From positions 1 through 64,000 of the forward strand of contig CBEUVQ010000004.1 in NCBI GenBank assembly GCA_965546615.1: DNA of 64,000 nt, written 5' to 3'. The stretch comes from CBEUVQ01 sp965546615. GTDB lineage: Bacteria; Bacillota; Desulfotomaculia; Desulfotomaculales; Desulfohalotomaculaceae. Of this stretch, positions 42,391 through 50,891 are shown piece after piece; positions within the stretch are counted from its first letter, which is position 1; the number at the start of each line of letters is the position of its first letter. The notes under the pieces were generated by a model. The model was not told where the DNA came from. It saw only the letters and a program-made list of their open reading frames with translations, and ran no database searches. Position numbers and translations under genes: made by a program.

Positions 42391-43830
42391 TCAAGCCAAT
42401 TTGGCAGCAATATCCCGAGCAATCACTACACCGCAGGCGCTGGCCTGCGCTAAACCCCTGGTTACACCGGCACCGTCACCGCCGGCATATAAGCCGTCAA
42501 TCTCTGTTTCAAATTTATCATTTAATTTTGGGCGGCTGGAATAAAATTTCGCTTCCACGCCATACAGCAGGGTATGCTCCGATGCAATTCCCGGGGTGAC
42601 ATGATCTAAAGCCTCAATCATTTCACAAATACTTTTCATGGTTGTATAAGGTAAGGCTAAAGCTAAATTGCCAGGTACCGCTTCTTTTAAAGTAGGCTCA
42701 ACAAAGCCGACTTTAATTCTTTTTTCTGTTGATCTTCTGCCTTTTAAAATGTCACCGTATTTTTGTACCAACACACTGCCGTTTGATAAATCGTTAGCAA
42801 GTTTTGAGATCGCCCGTGCATATTCATTAGGTTTGTTAAACGGTTTTGAAAACTTGTGTGATACCAACAAAGCAAAGTTAGTGTTTTCACTGCCCAGTCT
42901 TTTATCTTGATAAGCGTGGCCGTTGGCCAGCATAACACCGCTGTGATTTTCCACCACCACATGGCCGGAAGGGTTGCTGCAAAAAGTACGCACCGTGGTA
43001 CCTACAGATGTGCGGTAAATAAACTTACCTTCGTAGAGATGTTCATTTATCTCTTCCATAATGGTATCCAGCGTTTCTACCCGCACCCCAACATCAACTT
43101 GGTTATTGCTCATCTCCAGGTTGTGCTTCGCCAAGACTTCTTCCAACCACTTGGAACCATCTCTTCCCGGCACAACCACTACCTTTTCAGCTTCAATATA
43201 TTTTTCTTCTTTAGTAACAACGCCACAAACAGCAAGGCAGCCGTCTTTACCTGTTTTCACCAAAATATCTTCGACTTCTGTTTCAAAAATCATATCAACC
43301 CTGTCTTTAAGAAACTCGAAGATATCAGCTAAGATTTTCATATTTTGTTCAGTGCCCAGGTGGCGAACTTTAGCCCGCAGAAGCTTAAGACCTACCGCCA
43401 AACCCTTTTTTTCAATCGTTTTAACCGCCGGGGAAGTAGGATCGGTTATCTCGGTGGTTGCTCCGTGTTTTAAGTTAATATCATCTACATAATTAATTAA
43501 TTCCAACACCTCAGACGGGGATAAATAATCAGTCATCCAACCGCCGAATTCAGTAGTAATATTAAATTTTCCGTCCGAATAGGCGCCCGCACCACCAAAT
43601 CCGTTAGTGATTGAACATGCCGGTACACAGCCTGCGTAATCTTTTTTTTGAGTTGCCGGCGGGCACTTATCCAATCTTTTTTCTAAAATCGGGCAGCGGC
43701 GCTTATAAATATCTCTACCCTTGTCAATCAGCAAAACCTTTAAAGAAGGTGCTTTTAAAGCCAATTCATAACCGGCGTATATTCCGGCCGGGCCTGCTCC
43801 GACGATAACTACATCATACTTTTTGCTCAT
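42391..43830 (-). CDS. Uncharacterised FAD-dependent dehydrogenase
   Basis: 479 aa. Dinucleotide-binding VVIVGAGPAGIYAGYELA at the N-terminus. PACSITNGFGGAGAYSDGKFN is a family-specific loop with a cysteine-rich stretch before it (RRCPILEKRLDKCP, AGCVPAC). GLYAGGDGAGVTRGLAQA is the C-terminal FAD-binding part. Conserved in many bacteria as a predicted FAD-dependent dehydrogenase with unknown substrate. Located just upstream of azlCD. Confidence 0.85.
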   Translation of the reverse strand: MSKKYDVVIVGAGPAGIYAGYELALKAPSLKVLLIDKGRDIYKRRCPILEKRLDKCPPATQKKDYAGCVPACSITNGFGGAGAYSDGKFNITTEFGGWMTDYLSPSEVLELINYVDDINLKHGATTEITDPTSPAVKTIEKKGLAVGLKLLRAKVRHLGTEQNMKILADIFEFLKDRVDMIFETEVEDILVKTGKDGCLAVCGVVTKEEKYIEAEKVVVVPGRDGSKWLEEVLAKHNLEMSNNQVDVGVRVETLDTIMEEINEHLYEGKFIYRTSVGTTVRTFCSNPSGHVVVENHSGVMLANGHAYQDKRLGSENTNFALLVSHKFSKPFNKPNEYARAISKLANDLSNGSVLVQKYGDILKGRRSTEKRIKVGFVEPTLKEAVPGNLALALPYTTMKSICEMIEALDHVTPGIASEHTLLYGVEAKFYSSRPKLNDKFETEIDGLYAGGDGAGVTRGLAQASACGVVIARDIAAKLA

Positions 43831-43982
43831 TGTCTTTTCACTCCATACTTTGAGTTAATTCTTTAACGTTCCCAAACGTTATTGTAATCATTTATAGAAT
43901 AGAAAACAAATGTATAATTTAAACGCATTTTCCCACTTGCTTAATATACCAAAGAATATGAAAACTGTGAACCCTAATAAAG

Positions 43983-44495
43983 CTAATTCTGACTTTTGTC
44001 CTCATCAGCTAATTTCATACCAAGAATTGCTAAATCCCGTTTTATACCGTCAAGCACAGCAACCTCCGGAAAGAAACCCCACTGCTTAAAACCATATTGT
44101 TTAAACAGCAGCAAGCTGGGCTGATTATGAGCAAAAATAAAGGCTAATATCGTATTAATTCCTAATTTGGGGCAGCGCGTCACTGCCTCGGCCAACAGCA
44201 TTTTGCCCAAACCCTGCCCGCGGTACTTTCCGGCAATATAAATGCTGATTTCAGCGGTAGAATTATAAGCCGGTCTTTTATAAAACGGTTGTAAACTCAA
44301 CCACCCCGCTATTTCACCGTTAACCTCCGCTACCCAGATGGGATACTTGTCCGGGCTGTGTTCTAAAAACCAGGCGGTTTTGCTCTCTACACTAACCGGT
44401 TCAATATCGGCAGTTGCCATGCGCGAAGGAACAGCAGCATTATAGATTGCAACAATCTGCGGCAAATCTTGTTCAACTGCATCACGAATTTTCAT
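43983..44495 (-). CDS. GNAT N-acetyltransferase (phosphinothricin-acetyltransferase-like)
   Basis: 170 aa. IRDAVEQDLPQIVAIYN starts the fold. VNGEIAGWLSL and AEISIYIAGKYRGQGLGKMLL give the acetyl-CoA pyrophosphate loop (RGQGLGK). FAHNQPSLLLFKQYGFKQWG is motif B. ATG at 44495 is 9 nt after GGAGAG. Substrate unknown. A 28-bp piece of this gene (44302-44329) recurs with one mismatch at 46382-46409. Confidence 0.9.
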   Translation of the reverse strand: MKIRDAVEQDLPQIVAIYNAAVPSRMATADIEPVSVESKTAWFLEHSPDKYPIWVAEVNGEIAGWLSLQPFYKRPAYNSTAEISIYIAGKYRGQGLGKMLLAEAVTRCPKLGINTILAFIFAHNQPSLLLFKQYGFKQWGFFPEVAVLDGIKRDLAILGMKLADEDKSQN

Positions 44496-44598
44496 TATAA
44501 TCATCTCTCCAAGCAATAAACAGAAGTAAAGTCCATTTTAACATTTTAACATGATAAAACACGAAATTCAAGACAGTCTGATCTGTCATTGTATTTGG

Positions 44599-44644
44599 TT
44601 GTGATAAGTTTTACAATAAAGATAATATTAATAAAGATAATATT
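44599..44644 (+). promoter_or_regulatory. Promoter region of nptA-type gene with tandem 15-bp repeat
   Basis: Candidate -35 TTGTGA (44599-44604), 16-nt spacer, -10 GATAAT (44621-44626). The 15-mer AATAAAGATAATATT is repeated exactly at 44615-44629 and 44630-44644, doubling the -10-like sequence. Confidence 0.5.
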
Positions 44645-44677
44645 AAATATATTTTTTATAGAGAGGTTACCATAATT

Positions 44678-46357
44678 ATGTGGCAAAGCGTTGTTTTAAA
44701 CTTAATCGGCGGTATGGGGTTACTGCTCTACGGCATGTATATTATGAGCGAAAGTTTAAGAAAAATTGCCGGTAATAAATTGCGCTTAACTTTAAGCACT
44801 TTTACCCACAGACCTCTGGTAGGTTTGCTTCTGGGTATTATTGTAACCATCATTTTTCAAAGCAGCACTGCTACCAGCGTAATTTTGGTTGGCTTAACCA
44901 ATGCCGGTATTGTCAGTTTAAGTCAAACTATACCGATTACTTTAGGGGCCGGTATCGGCACTTCAATCACTGCCCAGTTAATTGCTTTAAAAGTAACTGA
45001 AATTGCTTTGCCAATCGTTGGTATAGGAGCAGCCATTATCATTTTTGGCAAACGTGAGCGGCAAAAGCTTGTGGGGCAAGCACTAATCGGATTTGGTATG
45101 CTGTTTTTAGGATTGAAAATAATGTCAGATACTATGTATCCGCTGCGCAATGATCCTCACACCGCCAATATATTAATACAGCTTAGCGACCGACCGATAA
45201 TGGCTGTATTTATTGCAGCAGTAATCACCTTCTTAGTACACAGCAGTGCCGCCACAGTAGGCATCATTATGGTATTATCAATGCAGGGCATGATTTCCAT
45301 TATACCGTCTATCTACCTGCTTCTTGGGACTAATATCGGCACAACATTTACCGCATTAATTTCCAGCTTAGGTTCTACCCGCGAATCCCAACGTGTCGCA
45401 ACGGCAAATTTTATTTCCCGATTGGTTGGAGTGATTATTTTTCTTCCGTTCGTTAATCAATTAGCTGCATTTGTCACTTGGATCACTCCAAACTCGACCG
45501 CTTTTCAGATTGCCAATGCACATACTACCTTTAATATTGTAGTGGCGTTATTATTTTTACCATTTACCAAACAATTCGCAAATTTATTAATGTACATTGT
45601 ACCGGAAAAAGAAGTTAAAGATGATGAAACAAAACCAAAATATTTAGATGAAACTTTACTGCCCGCCCCACCCATTGCCATTGGCATGGCTCAAAAAGAA
45701 CTTTTGCGCATTACCGATAAAGTTACCGATATGGTTAAAAAGTGCGATTTAATGTTTAAAAAGTATCAACCAGAAACGGTGGAAGAAGTTTTAAAACGGG
45801 AAGATGAAGTTGACCAGCTTTCCAAAGCAGCAAACTTGTACTTAGCTAAGATTATGCGGCAAAATTTAACCCACGATGAAATTAAACACTGCCTGGGTTT
45901 AGCTAATATCATGAAAGATTATGAACAAGTGGGAGATGTAATTGAAAAAAACATCACCTATTTAGCCGAAAGTAAATGCGCCAACAACAGCGACTTTTCA
46001 GCGGAAGGCCACCGCGAAATTACCGCAATGTTCAACAAAGTAGTGAAATTATTGCAGGTTGTAAATACCGCTGTTGTTTCCAACAGTTGTTATTTAACTG
46101 ATCGCGCTAAAAAATTATACGAAGAAATTATTGATATGGAATTTAGACTGCAGATGAGTCATTTTATCAGAATGCAGCGGGGTGGAAAAGATATTGAAAA
46201 CACCAGCTCTATTTTCTTGGACTTAATTAACTCTTATTTAAGAATATCGGAGCATTTAAACAACATTATTTTGGTGCTAACTGATAAAACGGCCGCTAAT
46301 TGGAACGTCGAAGACGGGCTGACTAATCAAGTGAACAGTCAAACCGGCCAAATATAA
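44678..46357 (+). CDS. Na/Pi cotransporter II-family protein with PhoU domain
   Basis: 559 aa. Two inverted Na-Pi repeats: IIFQSSTATSVILVGLTNAG and TFLVHSSAATVGIIMVLS, each with the QSS/HSS core. A C-terminal PhoU-like helical domain begins near residue 335 (KEDEVDQLSKAANLYLAKI, IMKDYEQVGD). Predicted sodium-dependent phosphate uptake with regulation. ATG with AGAGAGGTTACC upstream. Confidence 0.92.
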   Translation: MWQSVVLNLIGGMGLLLYGMYIMSESLRKIAGNKLRLTLSTFTHRPLVGLLLGIIVTIIFQSSTATSVILVGLTNAGIVSLSQTIPITLGAGIGTSITAQLIALKVTEIALPIVGIGAAIIIFGKRERQKLVGQALIGFGMLFLGLKIMSDTMYPLRNDPHTANILIQLSDRPIMAVFIAAVITFLVHSSAATVGIIMVLSMQGMISIIPSIYLLLGTNIGTTFTALISSLGSTRESQRVATANFISRLVGVIIFLPFVNQLAAFVTWITPNSTAFQIANAHTTFNIVVALLFLPFTKQFANLLMYIVPEKEVKDDETKPKYLDETLLPAPPIAIGMAQKELLRITDKVTDMVKKCDLMFKKYQPETVEEVLKREDEVDQLSKAANLYLAKIMRQNLTHDEIKHCLGLANIMKDYEQVGDVIEKNITYLAESKCANNSDFSAEGHREITAMFNKVVKLLQVVNTAVVSNSCYLTDRAKKLYEEIIDMEFRLQMSHFIRMQRGGKDIENTSSIFLDLINSYLRISEHLNNIILVLTDKTAANWNVEDGLTNQVNSQTGQI

Positions 46358-46381
46358 TATAGGGCATTAGAGTGAAACATG

Positions 46382-46409
46382 CACCCCGCTATTTCAGCGT
46401 TAACCTCCG
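46382..46409 (+). repeat. 28-bp near-copy of part of the GNAT gene
   Basis: Matches 44302-44329 at 27 of 28 positions (mismatch G for C in the middle). It lies between the Na/Pi gene and the convergent lipase-like gene. Similarity stops sharply on both sides. Confidence 0.75.
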
Positions 46410-46450
46410 TGCTGTTTTTCATGCCGCATTATAAAATGCAGACGATGAAG

Positions 46451-47110
46451 TTAATCAGCCTGCTGCGGTTTAAACTTTCCGGTGCGTAAAAAGTTATCAA
46501 TTAACATGGCGGTAGCAGTTTGGTAGTGAATCTCGCGGTGCCCGTACGGAACCAAAATAAAATCACGCAGCCCGTTTATCCGCACCGATTGCACCGTGAC
46601 AAGACCGTCATTCGTTTCTTTTAACAACCGTCCTAACAATAAATTGTTTTTATTCCCTGCAATCGCACCAATTTCAACATTACAAGGTATTGACAATGTG
46701 GAATTCTGGAAATTCTTTGTCTGCAGCGACTGCAGCGTTTTGCATACCACAGTCAACGGCATGCACCATCTTACAGCTAAATCCGCTAATTCACTGCCTT
46801 TGTTGGGGGTAGAAATTAAAACACATCTGTCAATCCAGTTGTTAAACCGGCCGGTTGACAGCACACTTCTAATCACCAGCCCGCCGGTGCTGTGTCCAAC
46901 CAAATGGACTTTTTCACCTGTACTTAATTCTGTGATCAGCTGTTCTAAAAAACTCTCCATTATTGGAAGGCTGTGCTCAAGCTTGTTAAAAGTCAGCGGC
47001 AAATCTACCAGCATACTGTGATAACCTAAGCGATTTAAATGCTCTCCCAACGTCTGCATATCTCTGGAATTTTTTTTAAAGCCATGGATTAAAATAATTT
47101 TTTTACTCAT
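46451..47110 (-). CDS. Alpha/beta-hydrolase (lipase/esterase-like)
   Basis: 219 aa. ILIHGFKKNS is the oxyanion-hole region. VHLVGHSTGGLVIRS carries the nucleophile serine in GHSTGG. LISTPNKGSELAD is typical of lipase-like acylhydrolases. A histidine in VPYGHREIHY is the likely third catalytic residue. No signal peptide, so cytosolic. Substrate unknown. Confidence 0.85.
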   Translation of the reverse strand: MSKKIILIHGFKKNSRDMQTLGEHLNRLGYHSMLVDLPLTFNKLEHSLPIMESFLEQLITELSTGEKVHLVGHSTGGLVIRSVLSTGRFNNWIDRCVLISTPNKGSELADLAVRWCMPLTVVCKTLQSLQTKNFQNSTLSIPCNVEIGAIAGNKNNLLLGRLLKETNDGLVTVQSVRINGLRDFILVPYGHREIHYQTATAMLIDNFLRTGKFKPQQAD

Positions 47111-47132
47111 AAGTCAATTATACAAGTATAAA

Positions 47133-47158
47133 AAAAGCCGGACAATCATCCGGCTTTT
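47133..47158 (-). terminator. Terminator after the AGCS symporter gene
   Basis: AAAAGCCGGA-CAATCA-TCCGGCTTTT, 10-bp stem, with TTTTTTT on the minus strand. Confidence 0.88.
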
Positions 47159-47162
47159 AATT

Positions 47163-48560
47163 TTATTTCTTTGTTTGATAAACAACACCAAAATTTGTGC
47201 CGCTTTTGCAATCCTGCTGCTCTGATTTCAAATGCTGCAGGTACCGGTTGGTTTCCAGCACTACCACCCCACTTAATCCCAATAAAGCAATGAGGTTGGG
47301 GATAGCCATTAAACCATTTACAATATCTGCAATAACCCAAATCATTTCCAGCTTTAAAAAGGCACCTGCTCCTACCAAAATGATAAAAATAACTCGATAA
47401 GGAATCAATGCTTTAACCCCGAATAAGTACTCACAACAGCGTTCACCGTAATAATTCCATCCTAAAATAGTGGTAAAAGCAAACAGCGCAATGCCGACAG
47501 TTAAAACATATGGGCCAAAGCCGGGGAAAGTAGAAGCAATTGCTTCTTGAGTCATAGCAGTGCCTTCATTTGTTCCGCACCATGCCCCGGTTACTACTAG
47601 TGCCAAACCGGTCATGGTACAAACAATAATGGTATCAATAAAAGTACCGGTCATAGATATTAAACCTTGTTCAGCAGGCCATTTGGTTTTTGCAGCCGCT
47701 GCGGCAATGGGGGCACTACCTAAACCGGATTCATTTGAAAAGACACCCCGGGCAATGCCGAACTGAATGGCCATCATTACAGTAGCTCCTAAAAAACCAC
47801 CTGCGGCAGCAGTGCCGGTAAAGGCACTGGTAATGACCAGCTTAACAGCTTCCGGCAGCTGATTAATATTTGCTATCAGCACGCTTAAGCAAATAACAAC
47901 GTAAATAACCGCCATAAACGGCACTACTTTACTGGTAACACTGGCAATACGTTTTAAACCTCCAATAGTAACTAATGCTACCAACAGCGTGATTACAGCA
48001 GCAGTAAAATAAACCGGTATGCCCAAAGTTAATTCCGCCGCCGACACAATTGCATTTACTTGTGGAAATGTGCCAATTCCAAAGAATGCTACCAAAATAC
48101 CGCTGACTGCAAACATTATCGCCAATGGACGATACTTTGCCCCCAGCCCCTTTTCAATGTAATACATCGGTCCTCCGGAGATCTGACCGTTGGCATCTAC
48201 AGTGCGATATTTTACCGCCAGCAGGCCTTCAGCATATTTGGTGGCCATACCGAAAAAAGCAGCCAACCACATCCAAAACAGCGCACCCGGACCACCGGTT
48301 TTAATTGCAGTAGCAACACCAACAATATTGCCGGTACCAACAGTGGCGGCCAGCGCAGTGCAAAGTGCCCCAAAACTGTTCACATCACCGGAACCGTCAT
48401 TTTTAGCGGTAAAGATGAGTTTTAATGCCATCGGCAGTTTAGCTATTTGCAGCACTTTCAGCCGGCAGGTCAGTAATATGCCGGTGCCAACCAAAAGGAT
48501 TAAAAGCGGTGGCCCCCACACCAAACTATCTACCTTGTTCAGCACGTTCATTAAATCCAT
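47163..48560 (-). CDS. Sodium:alanine/glycine symporter (AGCS family)
   Basis: 465 aa, about 11 helices. FGALCTALAATVGTGNIVGVATA and GGPGALFWMWLAAFFGMATKYAEG split across residues 63-113 are the AGCS signature. FSNESGLGSAPIAAAAA is a second conserved block. Predicted Na+-coupled uptake of alanine or glycine. A tandem glycine riboswitch and terminator lie in its leader, so glycine is the likely substrate and signal. RBS TAGGAGATG. Confidence 0.95.
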   Translation of the reverse strand: MDLMNVLNKVDSLVWGPPLLILLVGTGILLTCRLKVLQIAKLPMALKLIFTAKNDGSGDVNSFGALCTALAATVGTGNIVGVATAIKTGGPGALFWMWLAAFFGMATKYAEGLLAVKYRTVDANGQISGGPMYYIEKGLGAKYRPLAIMFAVSGILVAFFGIGTFPQVNAIVSAAELTLGIPVYFTAAVITLLVALVTIGGLKRIASVTSKVVPFMAVIYVVICLSVLIANINQLPEAVKLVITSAFTGTAAAGGFLGATVMMAIQFGIARGVFSNESGLGSAPIAAAAAKTKWPAEQGLISMTGTFIDTIIVCTMTGLALVVTGAWCGTNEGTAMTQEAIASTFPGFGPYVLTVGIALFAFTTILGWNYYGERCCEYLFGVKALIPYRVIFIILVGAGAFLKLEMIWVIADIVNGLMAIPNLIALLGLSGVVVLETNRYLQHLKSEQQDCKSGTNFGVVYQTKK

Positions 48561-48592
48561 AACACTAACATCTCCTATCTTTTTATAAAAAT

Positions 48593-48622
48593 AAAAAAAG
48601 CCAAATCAAGAAATGATTTGAC
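48593..48622 (-). terminator. Riboswitch-controlled terminator
   Basis: Minus strand GTCAAATCA-TTTCT-TGATTTGGC followed by TTTTTTT, between the glycine aptamers and the symporter start. Fits transcription attenuation relieved or imposed by glycine. Confidence 0.82.
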
Positions 48623-48685
48623 TCTGGTAAGACAAAGAAAACACCTGGTTAGTAACGGCAATAATTTACCAACCAACTGCTTAAC

Positions 48686-48858
48686 TTCCTCTGTCCTTTT
48701 GCCTGAGAGATTGAACAGCCGGTAAGCTGTTTTGCACCTTCGGCGCCCTTCATTAAGGGTCTCTCCAGAGTCCTGTCCACCTATGGTTCCGCTTTATCTA
48801 AAGCACCTGAGAGTTTTAACCCCTTCGGTGGACCAAATCGGCCGCTCTCCCACAGGCA
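48686..48858 (-). promoter_or_regulatory. Tandem glycine riboswitch
   Basis: Two aptamers in series on the minus strand. The first (about 48858-48775) has GGGAGAGCGGCC, then CACCGAAGGGG and AACTCTCAGG. The second (about 48770-48686) has GGACTCTGGAGAGA, GCGCCGAAGGTGCAAAAC and AATCTCTCAGGCAAAAGGACAGAG. These are the conserved gcvT-type glycine-binding segments. It controls the downstream AGCS symporter. Confidence 0.95.
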
Positions 48859-48892
48859 TCATCCAGTGCACATATGTACTTCCACGTAGGAC

Positions 48893-48921
48893 ATTATAAT
48901 TCTAACAATTAGAAAATACAA
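48893..48921 (-). promoter_or_regulatory. Promoter of the glycine-riboswitch leader with palindromic operator
   Basis: -35 TTGTAT (48921-48916), 17-nt spacer, -10 TATAAT (48898-48893). The spacer holds the perfect palindrome TTCTAA-TTG-TTAGAA (48900-48914), a candidate repressor site. Confidence 0.72.
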
Positions 48922-49114
48922 GAGTTTACTCCATTGTTGTTATTTTCAGATTTTAAAATAAAATCAGACAGGTTTATGCCGACCCGATTCAGCACAGTGC
49001 GCTGCGCATATCAGCAATTGCTCTTTCCCTTTCCGGTTTTAGTGTTGTATTATATTTCATAATTAAAACAATTTATTTAAAACTAACAAGTTTAATTATG
49101 AAAGGAATATCAAT

Positions 49115-49282
49115 ATGTCTGAAAAAGCAATTTGCAGAAAGTGTAAATATTTTTATATCACTTGGGATAAAAATTTTCCCAATGGCTGCAGGGCTTACGC
49201 CATTAAAACTAAGTATCTGCCGTCAGCAGTTGTGTTCCAATCTACCGGCAAAAGGTGTGCTTGCTATACACCCAAAAGTTAG
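49115..49282 (+). CDS. Small four/five-cysteine protein
   Basis: 55 aa, too short for usual gene callers' cut-offs. AICRKCKYFYITWDKNFPNG, then CRAYAIKTK, then CACYTPK: a CxxC, a single Cys and a terminal CxC suggest a small zinc-binding fold. Short conserved proteins of this pattern (CKYF-xxTWD-xxFPxGCRAYGxKTK) occur in Clostridia and Deltaproteobacteria, sometimes mislabelled as uracil-DNA glycosylase; this is from memory. ATG is 8 nt after AAAGGA. A terminator follows at 49323. Confidence 0.82.
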   Translation: MSEKAICRKCKYFYITWDKNFPNGCRAYAIKTKYLPSAVVFQSTGKRCACYTPKS

Positions 49283-49322
49283 CTTGACTCTGCAATATTA
49301 CTGCTGTTTAGCATGCGAATTT

Positions 49323-49360
49323 AAAAAGCCCTGTGGTTGGTTAAATCCACAGGGCTTTTT
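49323..49360. terminator. Bidirectional terminator
   Basis: AAAAAGCCCTGTGG and CCACAGGGCTTTTT, 14-bp stem with a 10-nt loop, between the small cysteine protein and the convergent brnQ gene. Confidence 0.9.
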
Positions 49361-49365
49361 TACTC

Positions 49366-50685
49366 TTAATGTTGAGTTTTAGATCTTGTCTTAAAGAACA
49401 TGCCGATAACGGCCATGAACAGTGCCGGTGTCACCCATCCCAATCCCTGCTTGTGCAGCGGCAAGTAAGCAAGAATTGTTTCTAATCCTAATGTTACACC
49501 TGCTTTTTTACCAATAGATTCAATAAGGTTAGCCAGCGCAATCACTGTTGTCGTCCCAATAGCGAAAATATATACTGATCTTTCGCCATTAAATACGCTG
49601 TGGGTAATAGACAGCAAAATTAAAACAATAATGATCGGATATACAGTCACTAAAAGCGGCACTGACACTTCCAAAATTTTAGCTAAGCCCATGTTAGCCA
49701 AAATCGCACTCACTAATGCCGTTGCAACACAAATTGCATTGTAACTGATTCGATTATTGGTCAGCCTGCTGAAGTAGCTGCCGCAGCTGGCAATCAGTCC
49801 AATGGCGGTGGTTAAGCAAGCCAACGTCATTGCCAAAGCAATGGTAATTTTCCCCCATGAACCAAGCAGCGCTTCAGTGATGTAAGAAAGCATTTGTCCG
49901 GGGTTGTCACCGGTATATGTTGTTCCGGTGGTCGCCCCAATATAGGCCAGTCCGATATACACCGAAGACAAGCCTACTGCAGCAATAATCCCGGCGATAA
50001 TGGTTGCTTTGGCAATCTCTTTATTATCGGTAACACCCCTGCTTTTAACTGCATTAATAATTACCAAACCAAAAATAACCGATGCCAAAGCGTCCATGGT
50101 GTTGTATCCTTCTAAAAATCCTTGGGTAAACGGTGTTGTATAAGATGCCGCTCCAATAACTGCTTGCGGAGCAATAATTCCTTTATAAATAATTGCACTT
50201 AAAAACAATATTAAAAACGGGGTGAGAATTTTTCCAACATTGTCAACCAGTTTATTGGGGCGCAGCACAAACAATAAAGAAATTATAAAAAAAACCACCG
50301 TGGTCATAGCTAATGCAATTTTTATGCTTTCCGGGTTAGAATTTGTCAAAAACGGGGCAATACCCACTTCAAAAGTAGTGGCAGCAGTACGTGGAATTGC
50401 CAACAGCGGTCCGATAGACAAAATAACAACAGTAGTAATGATTTTTCCAAACAATGGATGCACTCTGCTTCCTAAGTGCTCTAAGTCGCCACCGGCCAAA
50501 GCCACAGCAGTAACCCCGAGCATAGGCAAGCCCACGCCGGTAGTGATGAACCCCAACACTGCAACCCAAACATGTTCTCCTGCTAACTTACCCAACATCG
50601 GCGGAAAAATTAAGTTCCCCGCCCCCAAAAACATTGCCAATAATGCCAATCCGATAACAAATATTTCTTTTTTGCTTAGCTTCAC
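49366..50685 (-). CDS. brnQ: Branched-chain amino-acid:cation symporter BrnQ (LIVCS family)
   Basis: 439 aa, about 12 helices. FAMFLGAGNLIFPPMLG-like LAMFLGAGNLIFPPMLGKLAG (split) is the family signature near the N-terminus. GFLEGYNTMDALASVIFGLVI and CLTTAIGLIASCGSYF are further conserved blocks. Imports leucine, isoleucine and valine with Na+ or H+. Its own promoter lies at 50756-50784. Confidence 0.95.
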   Translation of the reverse strand: MKLSKKEIFVIGLALLAMFLGAGNLIFPPMLGKLAGEHVWVAVLGFITTGVGLPMLGVTAVALAGGDLEHLGSRVHPLFGKIITTVVILSIGPLLAIPRTAATTFEVGIAPFLTNSNPESIKIALAMTTVVFFIISLLFVLRPNKLVDNVGKILTPFLILFLSAIIYKGIIAPQAVIGAASYTTPFTQGFLEGYNTMDALASVIFGLVIINAVKSRGVTDNKEIAKATIIAGIIAAVGLSSVYIGLAYIGATTGTTYTGDNPGQMLSYITEALLGSWGKITIALAMTLACLTTAIGLIASCGSYFSRLTNNRISYNAICVATALVSAILANMGLAKILEVSVPLLVTVYPIIIVLILLSITHSVFNGERSVYIFAIGTTTVIALANLIESIGKKAGVTLGLETILAYLPLHKQGLGWVTPALFMAVIGMFFKTRSKTQH

Positions 50686-50755
50686 AATACCTTTCCCCCA
50701 TTCTGTCAGAAACTTTTAATATGTCTTAGGTATATCTTTTACAGCAATAACTACT

Positions 50756-50784
50756 ATCCTAAACTACTTAACATAATGTGTCAA
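50756..50784 (-). promoter_or_regulatory. Promoter of brnQ
   Basis: Minus strand -35 TTGACA (50784-50779), 17-nt spacer, -10 TAGGAT (50761-50756); leader about 65 nt. No T-box or other leader structure seen in 50686-50755. Confidence 0.7.
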
Positions 50785-50891
50785 CAATCGATTTTGTTTT
50801 ATCCGACAGTTGAAGTGATATCTTAAAATTAAAAAGCTTTCTAAAAAACAAACAAGTCCAAGAAAGATTGCGGTACACTTTCATTTTTTGC

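Noticed and set aside
49098..49382. 94-residue plus-strand frame over the small cysteine gene
   Set aside because: It is in a different frame from the conserved-looking 55-aa gene and runs through the terminator.
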